Shown here in pieces: positions 1-10,300 of a stretch of 64,000 bases of DNA. The DNA is taken from assembly GCF_016313185.1 (NCBI RefSeq), contig NZ_CP066218.1, positions 4,340,001 through 4,404,000 on the forward strand, in the 5' to 3' direction. The position numbers and the translations under genes are program-made. Each line of letters opens with the position of its first letter. Positions within the stretch are counted from its first letter, which is position 1. The DNA comes from Mycolicibacterium baixiangningiae. Lineage in GTDB: Bacteria; Actinomycetota; Actinomycetes; Mycobacteriales; Mycobacteriaceae. The notes beneath the pieces were generated by a model. That model ran no database searches, had not been told where the DNA came from, and saw nothing but the letters and a program-made list of their open reading frames with translations.

Positions 1-1284
1 GAGGAGATAGGCAAGGACTCCGAATCCGTAGACGTCGAGCGGAATCGGCGGGAGTCCTTCGACGGAATGGCGGGCCTCCGGTGCGAGCCAGATCCAGTCG
101 TCCTGGTCGGCCACTCCCATGAGGTCGTCAACCCCTGCACTGATAGCGGTCAGGCGGGAGACGTTGCGGGTCGAGCTGTCGCGCTGGGCGAAGTACCAAT
201 CACGGATCGTGAGGGTCGGCAGGGCGTCCTTGACGGGGGTTGCCCACACACGGCGTGGCGACAGCGCCCGGTGCCGTAGATGAACGTTGTGGGCGAACCG
301 CAGAATCTCGCCCAACCGGATCACCAACGCGATGCGCTGGTCAAGATCCAGCTCGGCGCCCTCGCCCGCGATGTACGCGTCGAGCGGGAGTTCCTGAGCG
401 TCATGCTCGAACACCAAAGCCGGGCCGTCATCGGTTCGCTTGAAGTCGATCGGTACCGCGATGCCGCCGTGCCGCAGTCCCTGGGTGAGCTGGAACTCGC
501 GCTGTGCAAGCTGCTCGATGTGCTGGCGGTCGGCAGGCGATGCCGTCGCCGGCACGTCGTACAGCCGCAGTCGGCGCTTGACGTCGGGCAACGCCGGGAG
601 GTTGACGAGCACGTCCTGCCAATCTCGTCCCTGCGCTATCGGCTCGTCATCGGCAACGACAAAGTCGCCGACCATCCGGACCTTGGGCGTCGGAGTGAAT
701 CCGACTGCGTCGCAGAGCGAGCGAACTTGCCTTGCTCGCTGGAGGTCGATCGGCTGGCGGAAGTCGTGTGGCGGCTGGGCAAGGAAATCGGAGAATTTCA
801 GGAGGCGGGGCTTGGAGTTGACGCGGTATCCGTCGAGAGTCAGCACCCCGATGTCGCCCGGAGCCGCGATCTCGACGGTGCTGCCCTCCCCGTGCATGAC
901 CACGACGGCTTGGATGCGCGGCAACATGGCCCTGGCAGATTGGTTCGGCGCTCGATCTTGAAGGAGACCCTTCAACCACTTCGCCTTGCGGTCAGCAGCC
1001 AATCGTGGGTTCTCGACGTTGCGTTGGCCTTGGTTCCAGCGCTGCGAGTTTCCGCGGATCGTGCCGTGCCAACCCTTGAGTTCGACGAGGTACATCCCCT
1101 GAGCCGTCAGCAGGAGTACATCGACCTCGGCGGTGCGTCCTTGATCGTTGATGAAGGTCAGGTTCGCCCAGGCAGTGGTGATGCCATCTTCCGGCAGAAC
1201 CTCACGGAAGGCATCGAGCGCGGCCGCCTCAGCAGGGCTCGCCGGCTCGCCCATGACCTTCCACAGTGGAGAGTCATGCTTCAT
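1..1284 (-). CDS. PglW-like NERD nuclease-domain / pseudokinase protein (N-terminal 428 aa, cut by window edge)
   Basis: The minus strand is open from an ATG at 1284 to the window edge. Residues about 25-130 form a NERD domain with a PD-(D/E)XK pattern (D55, then E68-L-K70). A protein-kinase-like domain follows, with eukaryotic kinase landmarks in order: HRALSP at 338-343 where active kinases have HRDxxxxN, IRDWY at 360-364 in place of DFG, APE at 401-403, and DVYGFG at 417-422. The catalytic Asp is Ala, the following Asn is Arg, and DFG is lost, so this segment looks like a pseudokinase. NERD plus kinase is the known layout of PglW, the kinase of BREX type 2/Pgl systems, which has further C-terminal sequence. 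The start lies 133 bp downstream of the ATPase stop on the same strand. A BREX assignment would need pglX/Y/Z, which would be left of the window. A related multi-gene system is also possible. Confidence 0.8.
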   Translation of the reverse strand, partial: MKHDSPLWKVMGEPASPAEAAALDAFREVLPEDGITTAWANLTFINDQGRTAEVDVLLLTAQGMYLVELKGWHGTIRGNSQRWNQGQRNVENPRLAADRKAKWLKGLLQDRAPNQSARAMLPRIQAVVVMHGEGSTVEIAAPGDIGVLTLDGYRVNSKPRLLKFSDFLAQPPHDFRQPIDLQRARQVRSLCDAVGFTPTPKVRMVGDFVVADDEPIAQGRDWQDVLVNLPALPDVKRRLRLYDVPATASPADRQHIEQLAQREFQLTQGLRHGGIAVPIDFKRTDDGPALVFEHDAQELPLDAYIAGEGAELDLDQRIALVIRLGEILRFAHNVHLRHRALSPRRVWATPVKDALPTLTIRDWYFAQRDSSTRNVSRLTAISAGVDDLMGVADQDDWIWLAPEARHSVEGLPPIPLDVYGFGVLAYLL

Positions 1285-1417
1285 CGCCGCCCCGCTTTAG
1301 GCGCGCGCGGGCGCGATCCAAGCACCAGTGGCGAACACAACCGCTTCACCCGGGAAACCTTATCGGCGGGGGCGACAGAATAGGGATAACCCAGCAGAGT
1401 GTCGATGAGCGTCGCAT

Positions 1418-3832
1418 TTAGTTAGCTATCGCAGGATCTGGCACCCAGACGTGGCGCGTGACGCCGTGGTCTTCCTCGTTAGCGCGTCCACCGAGCTCAA
1501 TAGTGATCAGCTCGTCACCTTCGTATGCCGGGCTGAGTTCGAGGGTTAAGTAGTCGAACAGTTCGCGTTCGTGGACGGCGACGATGACTTGCCGCTCGTT
1601 CTGTTTCGCAAGGAGGCGGATGAGGCCAGCAAATTGTGCGACGTGGACTTCGTCCATGGCCTGCACCGGGTCGTCAAAGACGAGGCACGGGACGATGGGT
1701 TCGACCGCGAGATGGAGCGCGAGAAATAAGGAGAGCGCGGCGGTGTTCAGATTGCCCGCAGACAGCATCATCTGCGGCGGGCCGCTGGCTTCGCCGTTTC
1801 GGTGGGTTGTCTCCAACGTGATGTCGAATGTCTTCTTGGTAGCGCTTGGGATACCGAAGCTGGGGATGAAGCCTTCGCTCGGGGCGAGTCTGGTGAACAC
1901 GGCCTTCCAGACTTCGTTGAGGGACTCAGTGAAGACACGATGGACGATATTGGTGCGTGCTTGCGTTGCGGCTTCGTGGACATCCTTCGCCACTACTTGT
2001 CGCCTCTTCGATTCAGTGACCCGGTCATCCCACTGCTTCTTGTGTTCGGCGAGGTCAGCGAGATGCTGAACAATGGCGGATTCGCGTTTGATGGCAGCTG
2101 CGAAACCTGCTGCTTCGGTGTCGAGGGTCCGTCGCCGGTTAGCGACATCGGAAAGGCGGGCGACTTCTGCCTCGGCCCGGTCGAGTAGTTCAGTCGACAT
2201 TGTGTGGAACGAATCGAGCGCCGGGGACACCTTTATCTGGAGTCGGGCCGCGTATCTGGCAAGTTCGCTGCCGATGTGGCGCTCTTCTGATGACGCCGAC
2301 TCAAGGCTGTCGAGTGATTGCCGCAGGTCATTGACACGCTGGGTGAGGTCCGCGCCGTGGGATTTAGCAGCCTCGATCTCGCCGACCTGCGCGGTGAGAT
2401 CGACAAGTGTTGCGTGGCGTTGTTCGAGGGCCAACCGCTGGTCGGCGGGCAGGAGTTGGACCGTGAGCTGCGTGTAATCAGTTCCCGCCCGCGTGACCCG
2501 TGCCGCTAATTGGTCGCGCTCGTTACGAAGGTCGATGAGCTGCTGTCCGTGTGTGGTGAGCTCGGCAAGTTTCGTTTCGACGTGCGCGATGAGACTGTGG
2601 GGGCCGGTTTCCGTGAAGTTGCGGTCGCAAACCGGGCACACGTTGCTGTTGTCGATGACGGTACTGAGCGCGGCCAGGCTCTCGATGAGAGCACTCGAAT
2701 GCTCACGAGCATCGGCGAGTCGCGTCTGAAGCTCGTCCAACTCATTTCGGTCAGCGGCCAGTTGAGTGCTGACGACTTCGGCCCTTGCGCGAATGTTGGA
2801 GTCATTTTCCAACTCCTGGAGGGCAAGGCTCGAAGCGCGCTCGACAGCGATGCGTGGTTCGCTGCGCGTGTCCGCACCTGCGGCTTGGGCGGCTGCTTCC
2901 CACGCCCGGGCCTTTGCCCCTTCCGCGCCCTCCCACGCCTCTTGATCGGCGGTCGCAGCCTCCACCGCAGCGCGGGCTTCCTGGATTCGTTGCGTCGTCG
3001 CGCGTTCCGTCAGCGCTGAGATGCGACCGCCCAAGGCGATGATTTCCTGGTGGAGTTTCGCGGCAGCCACAGCGTCGGCACGAGCGGTTTGGTCATTGAG
3101 TGCCGACCGGATGAACCCGAGAAGATCACTATCAGTCATGCCGTCAGCCGTGTTCAAGTGAAGTCCGACGATGGCCTCACGGACCGCGACCCGTGCGGTA
3201 TCGACCTCAGTCCGAGCCTTGGCGCGCTCGGCGCTCTGTTCGTTGAGTTGCGTCGCCGCTACCTTCGCTTCGCGGTCGGCTTCGTCAACGCCGATTGCGA
3301 GCTTCTTCAGGAGCCTGAGGTCATGTGCGTCGCTAAGCCCGTCGCGCAGGGCGTCCAGCTTCTCAAGGCCGAGCAGTTCGTTCACGAACTTTTCGAGTGC
3401 GGTCTGTTCGTTTCGCTCTCTGGCTTGATACAAGTCGAGCAGGCGTCCGAGAGACGACTGGTCCAAGTAGCACCGCTCAGAGTAGAAGTTGGCGGCTTCG
3501 CTGCTAAACGCCGGAGTGCCCTCTAAACGGGCTCCGTTCACTGTCAAAGGGACGCCGGGAGTGTCCGCCTGGAGGTAGTCGGCGACGTCGACTCGAACTG
3601 TTGCATAGGACTGACCGAAGAACGGCAGATGTGCTCGGTAGCGATCGGATTGTCGTTCCATGCTCCGGATGTGGCCAGTCAAGGCGAGCTCGAGCGCAGA
3701 GAGGATGCTTGTCTTGCCTGTGCCGTTCGGGCCGTGAATAAGGACGACTGGGGCATCGAACGGCAGATCACGTGTGCCTTCGATACAACGAAAGTCGGAG
3801 ACCATCAAACGTCGGATCGGAACGTCACTCAT
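1418..3832 (-). CDS. lmuB: Rad50/SMC-like ATPase with zinc hook, LmuB-like component of a Lamassu / ABC-3C defence system
   Basis: 804 aa. Walker A GPNGTGKT lies at residues 34-41, followed by the Q-loop region. Two long charged coiled-coil arms surround a central CPVC zinc-hook motif near residue 398. The C-terminal head carries an ABC-signature-like LSAGN near 690, Walker B VFDDP near 714 and an H-loop VHE shortly after. This is the RecF/Rad50 family. In Lamassu/ABC-three-component systems such a protein senses foreign DNA and releases the effector. The start overlaps the end of the upstream small gene by 8 bp, and that gene in turn overlaps a SIR2 effector gene, which gives the effector-middle-ATPase order expected of Lamassu. 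A stand-alone Rad50-like repair protein is less likely given this coupling. Confidence 0.82.
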   Translation of the reverse strand: MSDVPIRRLMVSDFRCIEGTRDLPFDAPVVLIHGPNGTGKTSILSALELALTGHIRSMERQSDRYRAHLPFFGQSYATVRVDVADYLQADTPGVPLTVNGARLEGTPAFSSEAANFYSERCYLDQSSLGRLLDLYQARERNEQTALEKFVNELLGLEKLDALRDGLSDAHDLRLLKKLAIGVDEADREAKVAATQLNEQSAERAKARTEVDTARVAVREAIVGLHLNTADGMTDSDLLGFIRSALNDQTARADAVAAAKLHQEIIALGGRISALTERATTQRIQEARAAVEAATADQEAWEGAEGAKARAWEAAAQAAGADTRSEPRIAVERASSLALQELENDSNIRARAEVVSTQLAADRNELDELQTRLADAREHSSALIESLAALSTVIDNSNVCPVCDRNFTETGPHSLIAHVETKLAELTTHGQQLIDLRNERDQLAARVTRAGTDYTQLTVQLLPADQRLALEQRHATLVDLTAQVGEIEAAKSHGADLTQRVNDLRQSLDSLESASSEERHIGSELARYAARLQIKVSPALDSFHTMSTELLDRAEAEVARLSDVANRRRTLDTEAAGFAAAIKRESAIVQHLADLAEHKKQWDDRVTESKRRQVVAKDVHEAATQARTNIVHRVFTESLNEVWKAVFTRLAPSEGFIPSFGIPSATKKTFDITLETTHRNGEASGPPQMMLSAGNLNTAALSLFLALHLAVEPIVPCLVFDDPVQAMDEVHVAQFAGLIRLLAKQNERQVIVAVHERELFDYLTLELSPAYEGDELITIELGGRANEEDHGVTRHVWVPDPAIAN

Positions 3833-4397
3833 CGTCGTCCTCGATCTCGTCAGTCCAACCCGCTCCCTCGTTCGCGTATCGGCGGAGCGCCTCTCTTACT
3901 GCGCCAGAGCCATCGGCCGCCGCCTCGATGAGCGCGATATGGTCCGGTGTTGTTTTCAGTGGACCGAGCGCCGCCATCACCTCGTCGGCCGGATCGCCGC
4001 CGCGGACCAGGTCCGGACTCGGCAGTTTGAGCGGCAGCAGAACAGCGACAGCCGCTTCTATTTCGGTGACATCGGGCGTTGCAGACGCGATGGGAAGGAC
4101 GCGGACATACCGCTCCAGTTCGTTTCGGTCAGATGCAGCGACGCCGCCAACGATCACAAGACTCATGGGTCGGCGCGATGCGGCTGCGTCAAGAGAACGG
4201 GCCAAACCTGCGACGAGACGCTGCAGACGCCGGCGGGGAACTTGACCGGTTGCGACCAGAACCAGGTCATGGGAGTTGCCGGTCCCGCGAGCGGCGGCGT
4301 CGAAGTCGAACTCTGTACCGGCCACTGTTAGTGGCTTCGGAAGACGTTCGAAACCGGCGTTCTCCAGCACCGTGAGGACTTCTTGAACGCTTGTCAT
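3825..4397 (-). CDS. lmuC: Small middle component (LmuC-like) of the SIR2/ATPase defence operon
   Basis: 190 aa, no domain recognised with certainty. Its ATG shares one base with the SIR2 gene stop (TGATG at 4399-4395), and its end overlaps the ATPase start by 8 bp, so all three are probably translated as a coupled unit. The predicted sequence alternates beta-like and helical segments (EFDFDAAARG near residues 29-38, then DLVLVATGQ) and ends in a very acidic tail (EIEDDDE). The EFDFD...DLVLVA stretch is loosely like a degenerate restriction-nuclease core, but no ExK is visible, so this is only a remark. By position and size it matches the middle component of ABC-three-component systems, which links ATPase and effector. 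That role is inferred from context. Confidence 0.65.
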   Translation of the reverse strand: MTSVQEVLTVLENAGFERLPKPLTVAGTEFDFDAAARGTGNSHDLVLVATGQVPRRRLQRLVAGLARSLDAAASRRPMSLVIVGGVAASDRNELERYVRVLPIASATPDVTEIEAAVAVLLPLKLPSPDLVRGGDPADEVMAALGPLKTTPDHIALIEAAADGSGAVREALRRYANEGAGWTDEIEDDDE

Positions 4398-6160
4398 CAG
4401 AACCCTCCTGCCAGTCTAAACGCCTCATACAGATCATCGACCGAGTCTGTATCGCTGATGCTCGATGCGACACTGAAACGACCAGGGCCGATTTTGCCGT
4501 CACGCCCGAAGCGGGGTTTTGGGGACCGGGTGAAGCGAGGAGACTCCTCATCGGCGATCACGATCAGCACATTCTCATCGCCGTCGTCGAACGAGCCCTG
4601 TAGTTCAAGTTTGGTTGACGTCGTGGCGTCCTTGACAAGAAACACCCGAGCATCCTGTTGGCCGGTGACCAGTCGAACCACACCATCGCCGGGATCCTTG
4701 CTATTGCCCGGCACGGCCAACCAGTCACCCTGGGCCAGACCGTGACCAATCAGCGCCAGCGCAACACCGAACCACCCGAACTGCTTCGACGGAAAGTCAG
4801 CGTTATGAACCGCCTGGTTAGCGGGACGGTCCGACAACGGGTCATAGCGGCGTTCATCGTGAGATGGGATGCAGCCCGTTCGAAACACGGTTAGCGCCGA
4901 ATTGACCGCGTCGATGAGACGCGCGAGAAATTCCCGCTGAAACTGTGCGATTTCCGAATGCTCAAGCGCTTCGTAGTTGTCGGGGTCAGCATGAGTGGCT
5001 GCCGAGTTACGGAGGCCGAGGAGGTCTGTCTGTAATTGCTTGACAGCAGCCGGACCCCACGACGTTCCTACCACGTGCTCAATTAGGTAACTCAACTTGT
5101 CGGTGAGCGACCCCAAGACCAGCGCCAGCAATGTTGGCTTGCCATATGCGCCAAGAAGTGCCGACCGTGCGATAGCGTCGGCGTTCCCCTGGTGATTCGA
5201 ACCGTACGTACTCTTGAGCAGAATTCGGTGATACGGCTCCAGTCGCTCCTCACTGAGAACAACCGCAGGCGGCGACGCCGGCCACGGCCGAGCCAAGTCT
5301 TGGGCGGCGGCTGCGAACATCGTATGAAGGTTCGCGTCCTGGGCCGATAGGCCCAGCATCAACGTCAACCGGTCCGCGTACAGCACCTCGAGGCGCTTGC
5401 GCATCGGCCTGTTCTCGGGTTGCTCAGTCCATCCCGAGATTTGTGATTCGCGAGCGACGAGGAGCCCTCGATACCCGGCCTCGTCAGCTCGGGCCCGCAC
5501 GGCACAGCCGTGTAACTTGATGACCTCGATACGCCGCCCGGCGATACGAAAATCGTCTCCTTTGACGACCACCCGAACCAGTGAACCGAACGCCGGAGTC
5601 AGTTCATCCAAGGCCTTCTCAATGAGGCCATCCCAGTTCGCCGTGACCCCAGATGTGACGAGCCCTTCGAGCATGAGGATCGCGATGCAGTAGTGCTCCA
5701 CATCCGGCTCAAGACCCGGTGACCCATACGTCGTCGGGACGTCAAGACCTGTCCACACAAGGTAGTCGTCGGGGTTCTGGTCGCCCACGGCAATTTCAAG
5801 CACTTGGGAGTATTTCGTGACCAGCGTCGAGACCATACGGTCCTTAAGCGGCCAATCTCCGACCGTCATAGAGAGGTCGATGCTGTCTAGTTCCTCGCGA
5901 GTCATGCCGGTGAGCCGCAACACTTCATCGAGGGCTGCGTGATAAACGCAGTCCGTTTTGCCGTCGATGATGTTCGAACGGAGGTGCTCTACGACGCGCT
6001 CGAGGAGTTCATAGACATTCGGCACTCTCTCGCGAGAGATTCCAGAGCCAAGCCACAGAACGTATTGGCCCTCGTTGAATGCGGCGGCGAAATCTGAAAA
6101 CGCCGCCGACTGAAACCGCTCCAAAACAGCCGCTACAGTCCTCACTGGTTCAGTCGTCAT
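4397..6160 (-). CDS. lmuA: SIR2-like NADase effector, LmuA-like component of the Lamassu-type system
   Basis: 587 aa from the ATG at 6160. The frame stays open to 6238, but the extra residues look unconserved, and the 6160 start has a purine-rich GGGACGGGGCGAG just upstream. SIR2 landmarks are all present: GSGIS at 38-42 (NAD phosphate loop), TANWD near 172 (conserved Asn and Asp), KLHG near 213 (catalytic His) and LGLSAQD near 275. The remaining about 300 aa have no domain I recognise and probably serve oligomerisation or control. SIR2-like effectors in phage defence deplete NAD+ and stop cell growth. Overlap with the small gene and the Rad50-like ATPase downstream identifies it as the effector of a Lamassu/ABC-3C-type system. 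Confidence 0.8.
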   Translation of the reverse strand: MTTEPVRTVAAVLERFQSAAFSDFAAAFNEGQYVLWLGSGISRERVPNVYELLERVVEHLRSNIIDGKTDCVYHAALDEVLRLTGMTREELDSIDLSMTVGDWPLKDRMVSTLVTKYSQVLEIAVGDQNPDDYLVWTGLDVPTTYGSPGLEPDVEHYCIAILMLEGLVTSGVTANWDGLIEKALDELTPAFGSLVRVVVKGDDFRIAGRRIEVIKLHGCAVRARADEAGYRGLLVARESQISGWTEQPENRPMRKRLEVLYADRLTLMLGLSAQDANLHTMFAAAAQDLARPWPASPPAVVLSEERLEPYHRILLKSTYGSNHQGNADAIARSALLGAYGKPTLLALVLGSLTDKLSYLIEHVVGTSWGPAAVKQLQTDLLGLRNSAATHADPDNYEALEHSEIAQFQREFLARLIDAVNSALTVFRTGCIPSHDERRYDPLSDRPANQAVHNADFPSKQFGWFGVALALIGHGLAQGDWLAVPGNSKDPGDGVVRLVTGQQDARVFLVKDATTSTKLELQGSFDDGDENVLIVIADEESPRFTRSPKPRFGRDGKIGPGRFSVASSISDTDSVDDLYEAFRLAGGF

Positions 6161-6238
6161 CTCGCCCCGTCCCAAGTCCATGTATCGCTTGATCGCGGAC
6201 GGCCAGCAACCCCCATCGCAACCAGGCCATATTGCCAT

Positions 6239-7377
6239 GGACGAGTACTTTGCCGGGACTCCCGCGGTCCATGATCACCCGTCCCGAGTTGGTCGCTAAG
6301 TCAGCGATAGGTCCGGTCGCCCGCAGCTTTGTGCCTTGACGATGTGTCGCGGCATCGGATCGCGGCCATCGAGACGTGATCTAACTGGCGCGCTCAGCGT
6401 GGTCAACGCAGCCCCCTACCGCACGTCCCCGCCGCACCCTCAACCCACGTCCAGCGGCACCACCGCGGCTTACTGTTGAAGGATGGCGACGCCCACCCCC
6501 AGCGAGCCCCGACCCAGCCCGAAACGCTGAGCGAGCAGTCTCGACGCCGGATACGTGCAGCTGGCCACAGCGTTCAACAGTGACCCCGCGAACGCCGACA
6601 AGACGTACGGCCCGCGACTAACTATGCGCGGCCGATCCGACGACCAACTGTGAACTGTGAATCTAGTTGCCCCTAGCGGTGTTTGCCGCGATCATTCTCG
6701 TGGTCGTGCTGGCGGTTCAACGCAAGCAGCCGCGCACACTGCTGACCCCTGCTGGGCGGCAAGACAAGTAGTGATCTCGCCGCGGTGCAGCGGCGGGTCG
6801 CGTTGCACGGCTATGCCGTCGCTCATGGGTTGCGCCTGCTGTACGTGCAGCAGGTCTGCAAAACCAGCGCAACGGGTGCAAGGCGCGGGTAACGATCTAC
6901 GGCGACAGCAGGTAGACGTGGCCTGAGGCCTGGTTCTGGCGGAACAGGTAGCGCCAGGTCGGTCGTCGCGGTCATCGTCAGCGAGGGTCGGATTCTCACA
7001 CCCGCCGCGATGGCGTGCTGTTCGTCAGCTCCCAGGACCACCCCGGAGTGCACGCCACCCATGACGCTGCCACCGCGCTCCGGGCGCAACGCCACCGCCA
7101 TCGACCGCCGCCACCGCTACACCCACCTCATCCCTAACCGCGCTCCCCATTCCGTCATCGAATTAACCTCCTGCTCAACGCATCTCACCGGTACGCGCTC
7201 GCCACCCCACTGACTTACCTCAGCTCCACTCGCCCGCACCCCCGTTTCCACAGACGTAAAGCCAACACACCTCTTGCATGAAGGTCACGGTTTGGTAACG
7301 GCGGTTGGGAATGTTGCTCCTGGTGGTGGTTTTTTCTGCGACTGGCTCCGTACTTTCGGGCTCATGCGGGCCAAGGG
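6239..7377. other. 1.1-kb stretch without an intact gene; decayed coding remnants, possible oriT flank
   Basis: No convincing full gene is seen on either strand. Pieces with protein-like sequence are present: the interrupted small frame at 6483-6653, a one-helix hydrophobic frame at 6667-6771 (AVFAAIILVVVLAV) that follows a TAG and could only start at TTG, and a short frame (LAAVQRRVALHGYAVAHG) ending near 6892. The last 150 bases lie directly upstream of the MobF relaxase, where the transfer origin of such elements is usually found. I could not point to a convincing nic-site hairpin there. Confidence 0.4.
6483..6653 (+). pseudogene. Small gene remnant interrupted by an in-frame TGA
   Basis: An ATG at 6483 preceded by GAAGG opens a Pro/Ser-rich frame of 15 codons that stops at TGA 6528. 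The same frame then continues for about 40 sense codons with ordinary protein composition (ASSLDAGYVQLATAFNSDPA...) to TGA 6651. This looks like a gene of about 56 codons with a nonsense mutation, in a region where other fragments are also broken. Chance reading frames are common in DNA this GC-rich, so confidence is low. Confidence 0.25.
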
Positions 7378-7392
7378 GTGCATGCGGCGGTG

Positions 7393-10300
7393 ATGTCGAT
7401 GCACAAGCTGACCGCCGGGGACGGCTACCTGTACCTGGTGCGGCAGGTCGCTGCCGCCGACAGCACCGAGCGGGGCCGCTCCAGCCTGGCTGACTATTAC
7501 TCGGCCAAGGGCGAATCGCCGGGCCGCTGGATGGGCCGCGGCCTGGCTGCGTTGGCCGACACAGGAGCCCGTGAGGTCAGCGATGAAGTGCGCCGAAACG
7601 TGTGGGCCGTCGAAGGCGGATCGGTGGTCACCGAGGAGCAAATGAAAGCCTTGTTTGGGCTGGGTTGGCACCCCAACGCCGACAAGATTTTTGCCCATCT
7701 GTCCCCGCGATTGCGCGTTCAACCCGCGACCGCGGCCGCACAGTTAGGCCGTAAATACCCTGTGCGGGAGGAGCGCTCGTCGGAGTTCACCCGTCGTGTC
7801 GGGAAAGCTTTCCGCGCTCACAACATCGGGGCCGGTCTGGCGGGCAACGCCACTATCGACGATGACGTGCGGGCAGGCATCCGTACACAGGTGGCTCGGG
7901 AGATGTTCGCCGAGCAGTTTGGCCGTGACCCGGCCGATGAACGGGAGCTGTCAGGGTTCGTCGCGCGGGCCACCAGGGCACGCACTACAGCGGTGGCCGG
8001 CTATGACTTGACGTTCTCTCCGGTGAAGTCGATTTCGGCGCTGTGGGCGATTGCCCCGCGAGAGATTGCCGAGCAGATCGAGGCCGCTCACGAAGCCGCG
8101 GTGGCCGACGTGTTGGAGTGGCTGCAAGACAACGCCGCCTTCACCCGTACCGGCACCAACGGTGTCGCACAAGTCGACACCGAAGGGCTCATCGCCGCGG
8201 TGTTCACCCATCGCGATTCACGTGCCGGGGACCCCGATCTACACACCCATGTAGCGATCGCCAACAAGGTGTCTTACCTCGACCAAAATGGGGTGCGCCG
8301 CTGGCTCGCTCTGGATGGTCAACCGCTGCACCGGCTCATCGTGGCGGCTTCGGAGATGTACAACACCCGCATGGAAGTTCACACCATCGACCGGCTCGGT
8401 GTGGACTTCGCCGAGGCGTCCCGTGGACGGGGTAAACGACCCGTGCGCGAGATCGTTGGGATGTCAGCGGAATTGATGATGCGTTGGTCGAGTCGCGGCA
8501 TCGCGATCAAGGCCCGCACCGCCGAGCTGGCCAAGCAGTTCCAGCACAATCACGGCCGCGAACCCACCACCATCGAATCCCTCGCATTGGCTCAACAAGC
8601 GACCCTGGAATCGCGCGAAGCCAAGCACGAACCGCGCTCTTTCGCAGAGCAGCGCACCACCTGGCGCACCCAAGCTATCGAGGTCCTCGGCCACGATGGA
8701 TTGGAACGCATGCTGGCCACAGTTTTAGGCCCCCGGCGCGTCCAGAAGGCACCGGAAATCACCGCGGAATGGGTGGCGTCGCGTGCTGTCGCAATCATCG
8801 CCACCGTGTCCGAATCGCGCGCGACCTGGCAGGCCCACCACGTGCGCGCCGAAGCCCTTCGGGTCGTGCGGAACGCGGGTGTCGCACACGTGTCGCAGCT
8901 TGTCGAACGGCTCACCGACACAGCACTTTCTGAGGCGTTCTCGGTGCCTCACGCCCGTGTCGAGGACGGCGAGTTGGGTGAGCCTGTCGCATTGCGTCGC
9001 CGCGACGGTTCAAGCGTCTACAGCCGCCACGGCGTGGCGACCTACACCAGCCGCGAAGTTCTCGCCGCAGAGCAGCGCATCCTGGCCGCTGTCGCACGCT
9101 GCGACGGCCGCGTCGCCACCACCTCCGAGGTCGATATCGCGCTGGCCGACTCGGCCGCCCGCGGCAAGCCACTTAACCCCGGTCAGGCCGCGCTCGTCGA
9201 GCAGATGGCCACCAGCGGACGCCGCGTCGCATTGGCGCTGGCGCCCGCCGGGGCGGGCAAGACCACGGCCATGGCCGCGCTGGCGCATGCGTGGCGCAGC
9301 TCGGGTGGACATGTCCTCGGATTGGCCCCGACCGCGGCCGCGGCGATCGTGCTCGGGGAGGATTTGGGCGCGACCACCGACACCCTCGACAAGTACGTCC
9401 ACTGCGCTGATCCGGACAACGCCGCGACGTTCGGAACACCGCAGTGGTTCAACGACATCGGACCGGACACGTTGATCATCGTCGATGAGTCCGGCATGGC
9501 TTCGACCGCGGGTCTGGACGCGATGATCGCTGACGCGCAGCGCAAGGGCGCGAGTGTGCGGCTGGTTGCTGATGACTGCCAGTTGACGTCAATTTCGGCT
9601 GGCGGGGTGTTGCGCGACATCGCTACTGAGACCGGGGCGCTAACGCTTTCGGAAGTCGTGCGGTTTCACTCCCGCGCTGAGGCCGCGGCGTCGCTGGCGC
9701 TGCGCGGCGGCGATCCGGCCGGGATCGGCTTCTACATCGACTCCGGTCGCATTCACGTCGGTACCGAACAGACCGCCGCGGATACCGCGTTTTCGGCGTG
9801 GCTGGCCGACCTTGACGCCGGGCGCGACAGCCTGCTCTTGGGACCCACCAACGCGATCGTCGACGACCTCAACGCCCGCGCCCGCACTGCGCGTCTGGCC
9901 GCCCTCGTCGACGCGGATCCGAACTGGCGGCAGGGTCGGGAAACCGTGCTTGCCGACCAACTCCGTGCCAGCGTCGGCGACGTCATCCGCACCCGCCGCA
10001 ATGCCCGCTGGCTGCCCCTGTCGGGCACTGATTACGTCCGCAACGGCTACACCTTCGAAATCCTCGATGTCGCCCGTGACGGGGCGTTACGGGCTCGTCA
10101 TCGCGGCACCGGACGGGAGATCACCCTGCCGGCCGATTACGTCACCGAACACGTCACCCTCGGCTACGCCGCCACCATCAACGGCGCCCAGGGCTCCACC
10201 GCCGGACACAGCTGCCATGTGGTAGGTGCTGAGCACCTGACCCGCCAACAGCTCTACGTCGCCCTCACCCGCGGCCGCGCCGAAAACCATCTCTACCTGT

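Noticed and set aside
280..1383. Long plus-strand open frame over the left edge
   Set aside because: The minus strand carries a clear NERD and kinase-like protein in the same interval, and the plus-strand translation is Arg/Val-rich without domains.
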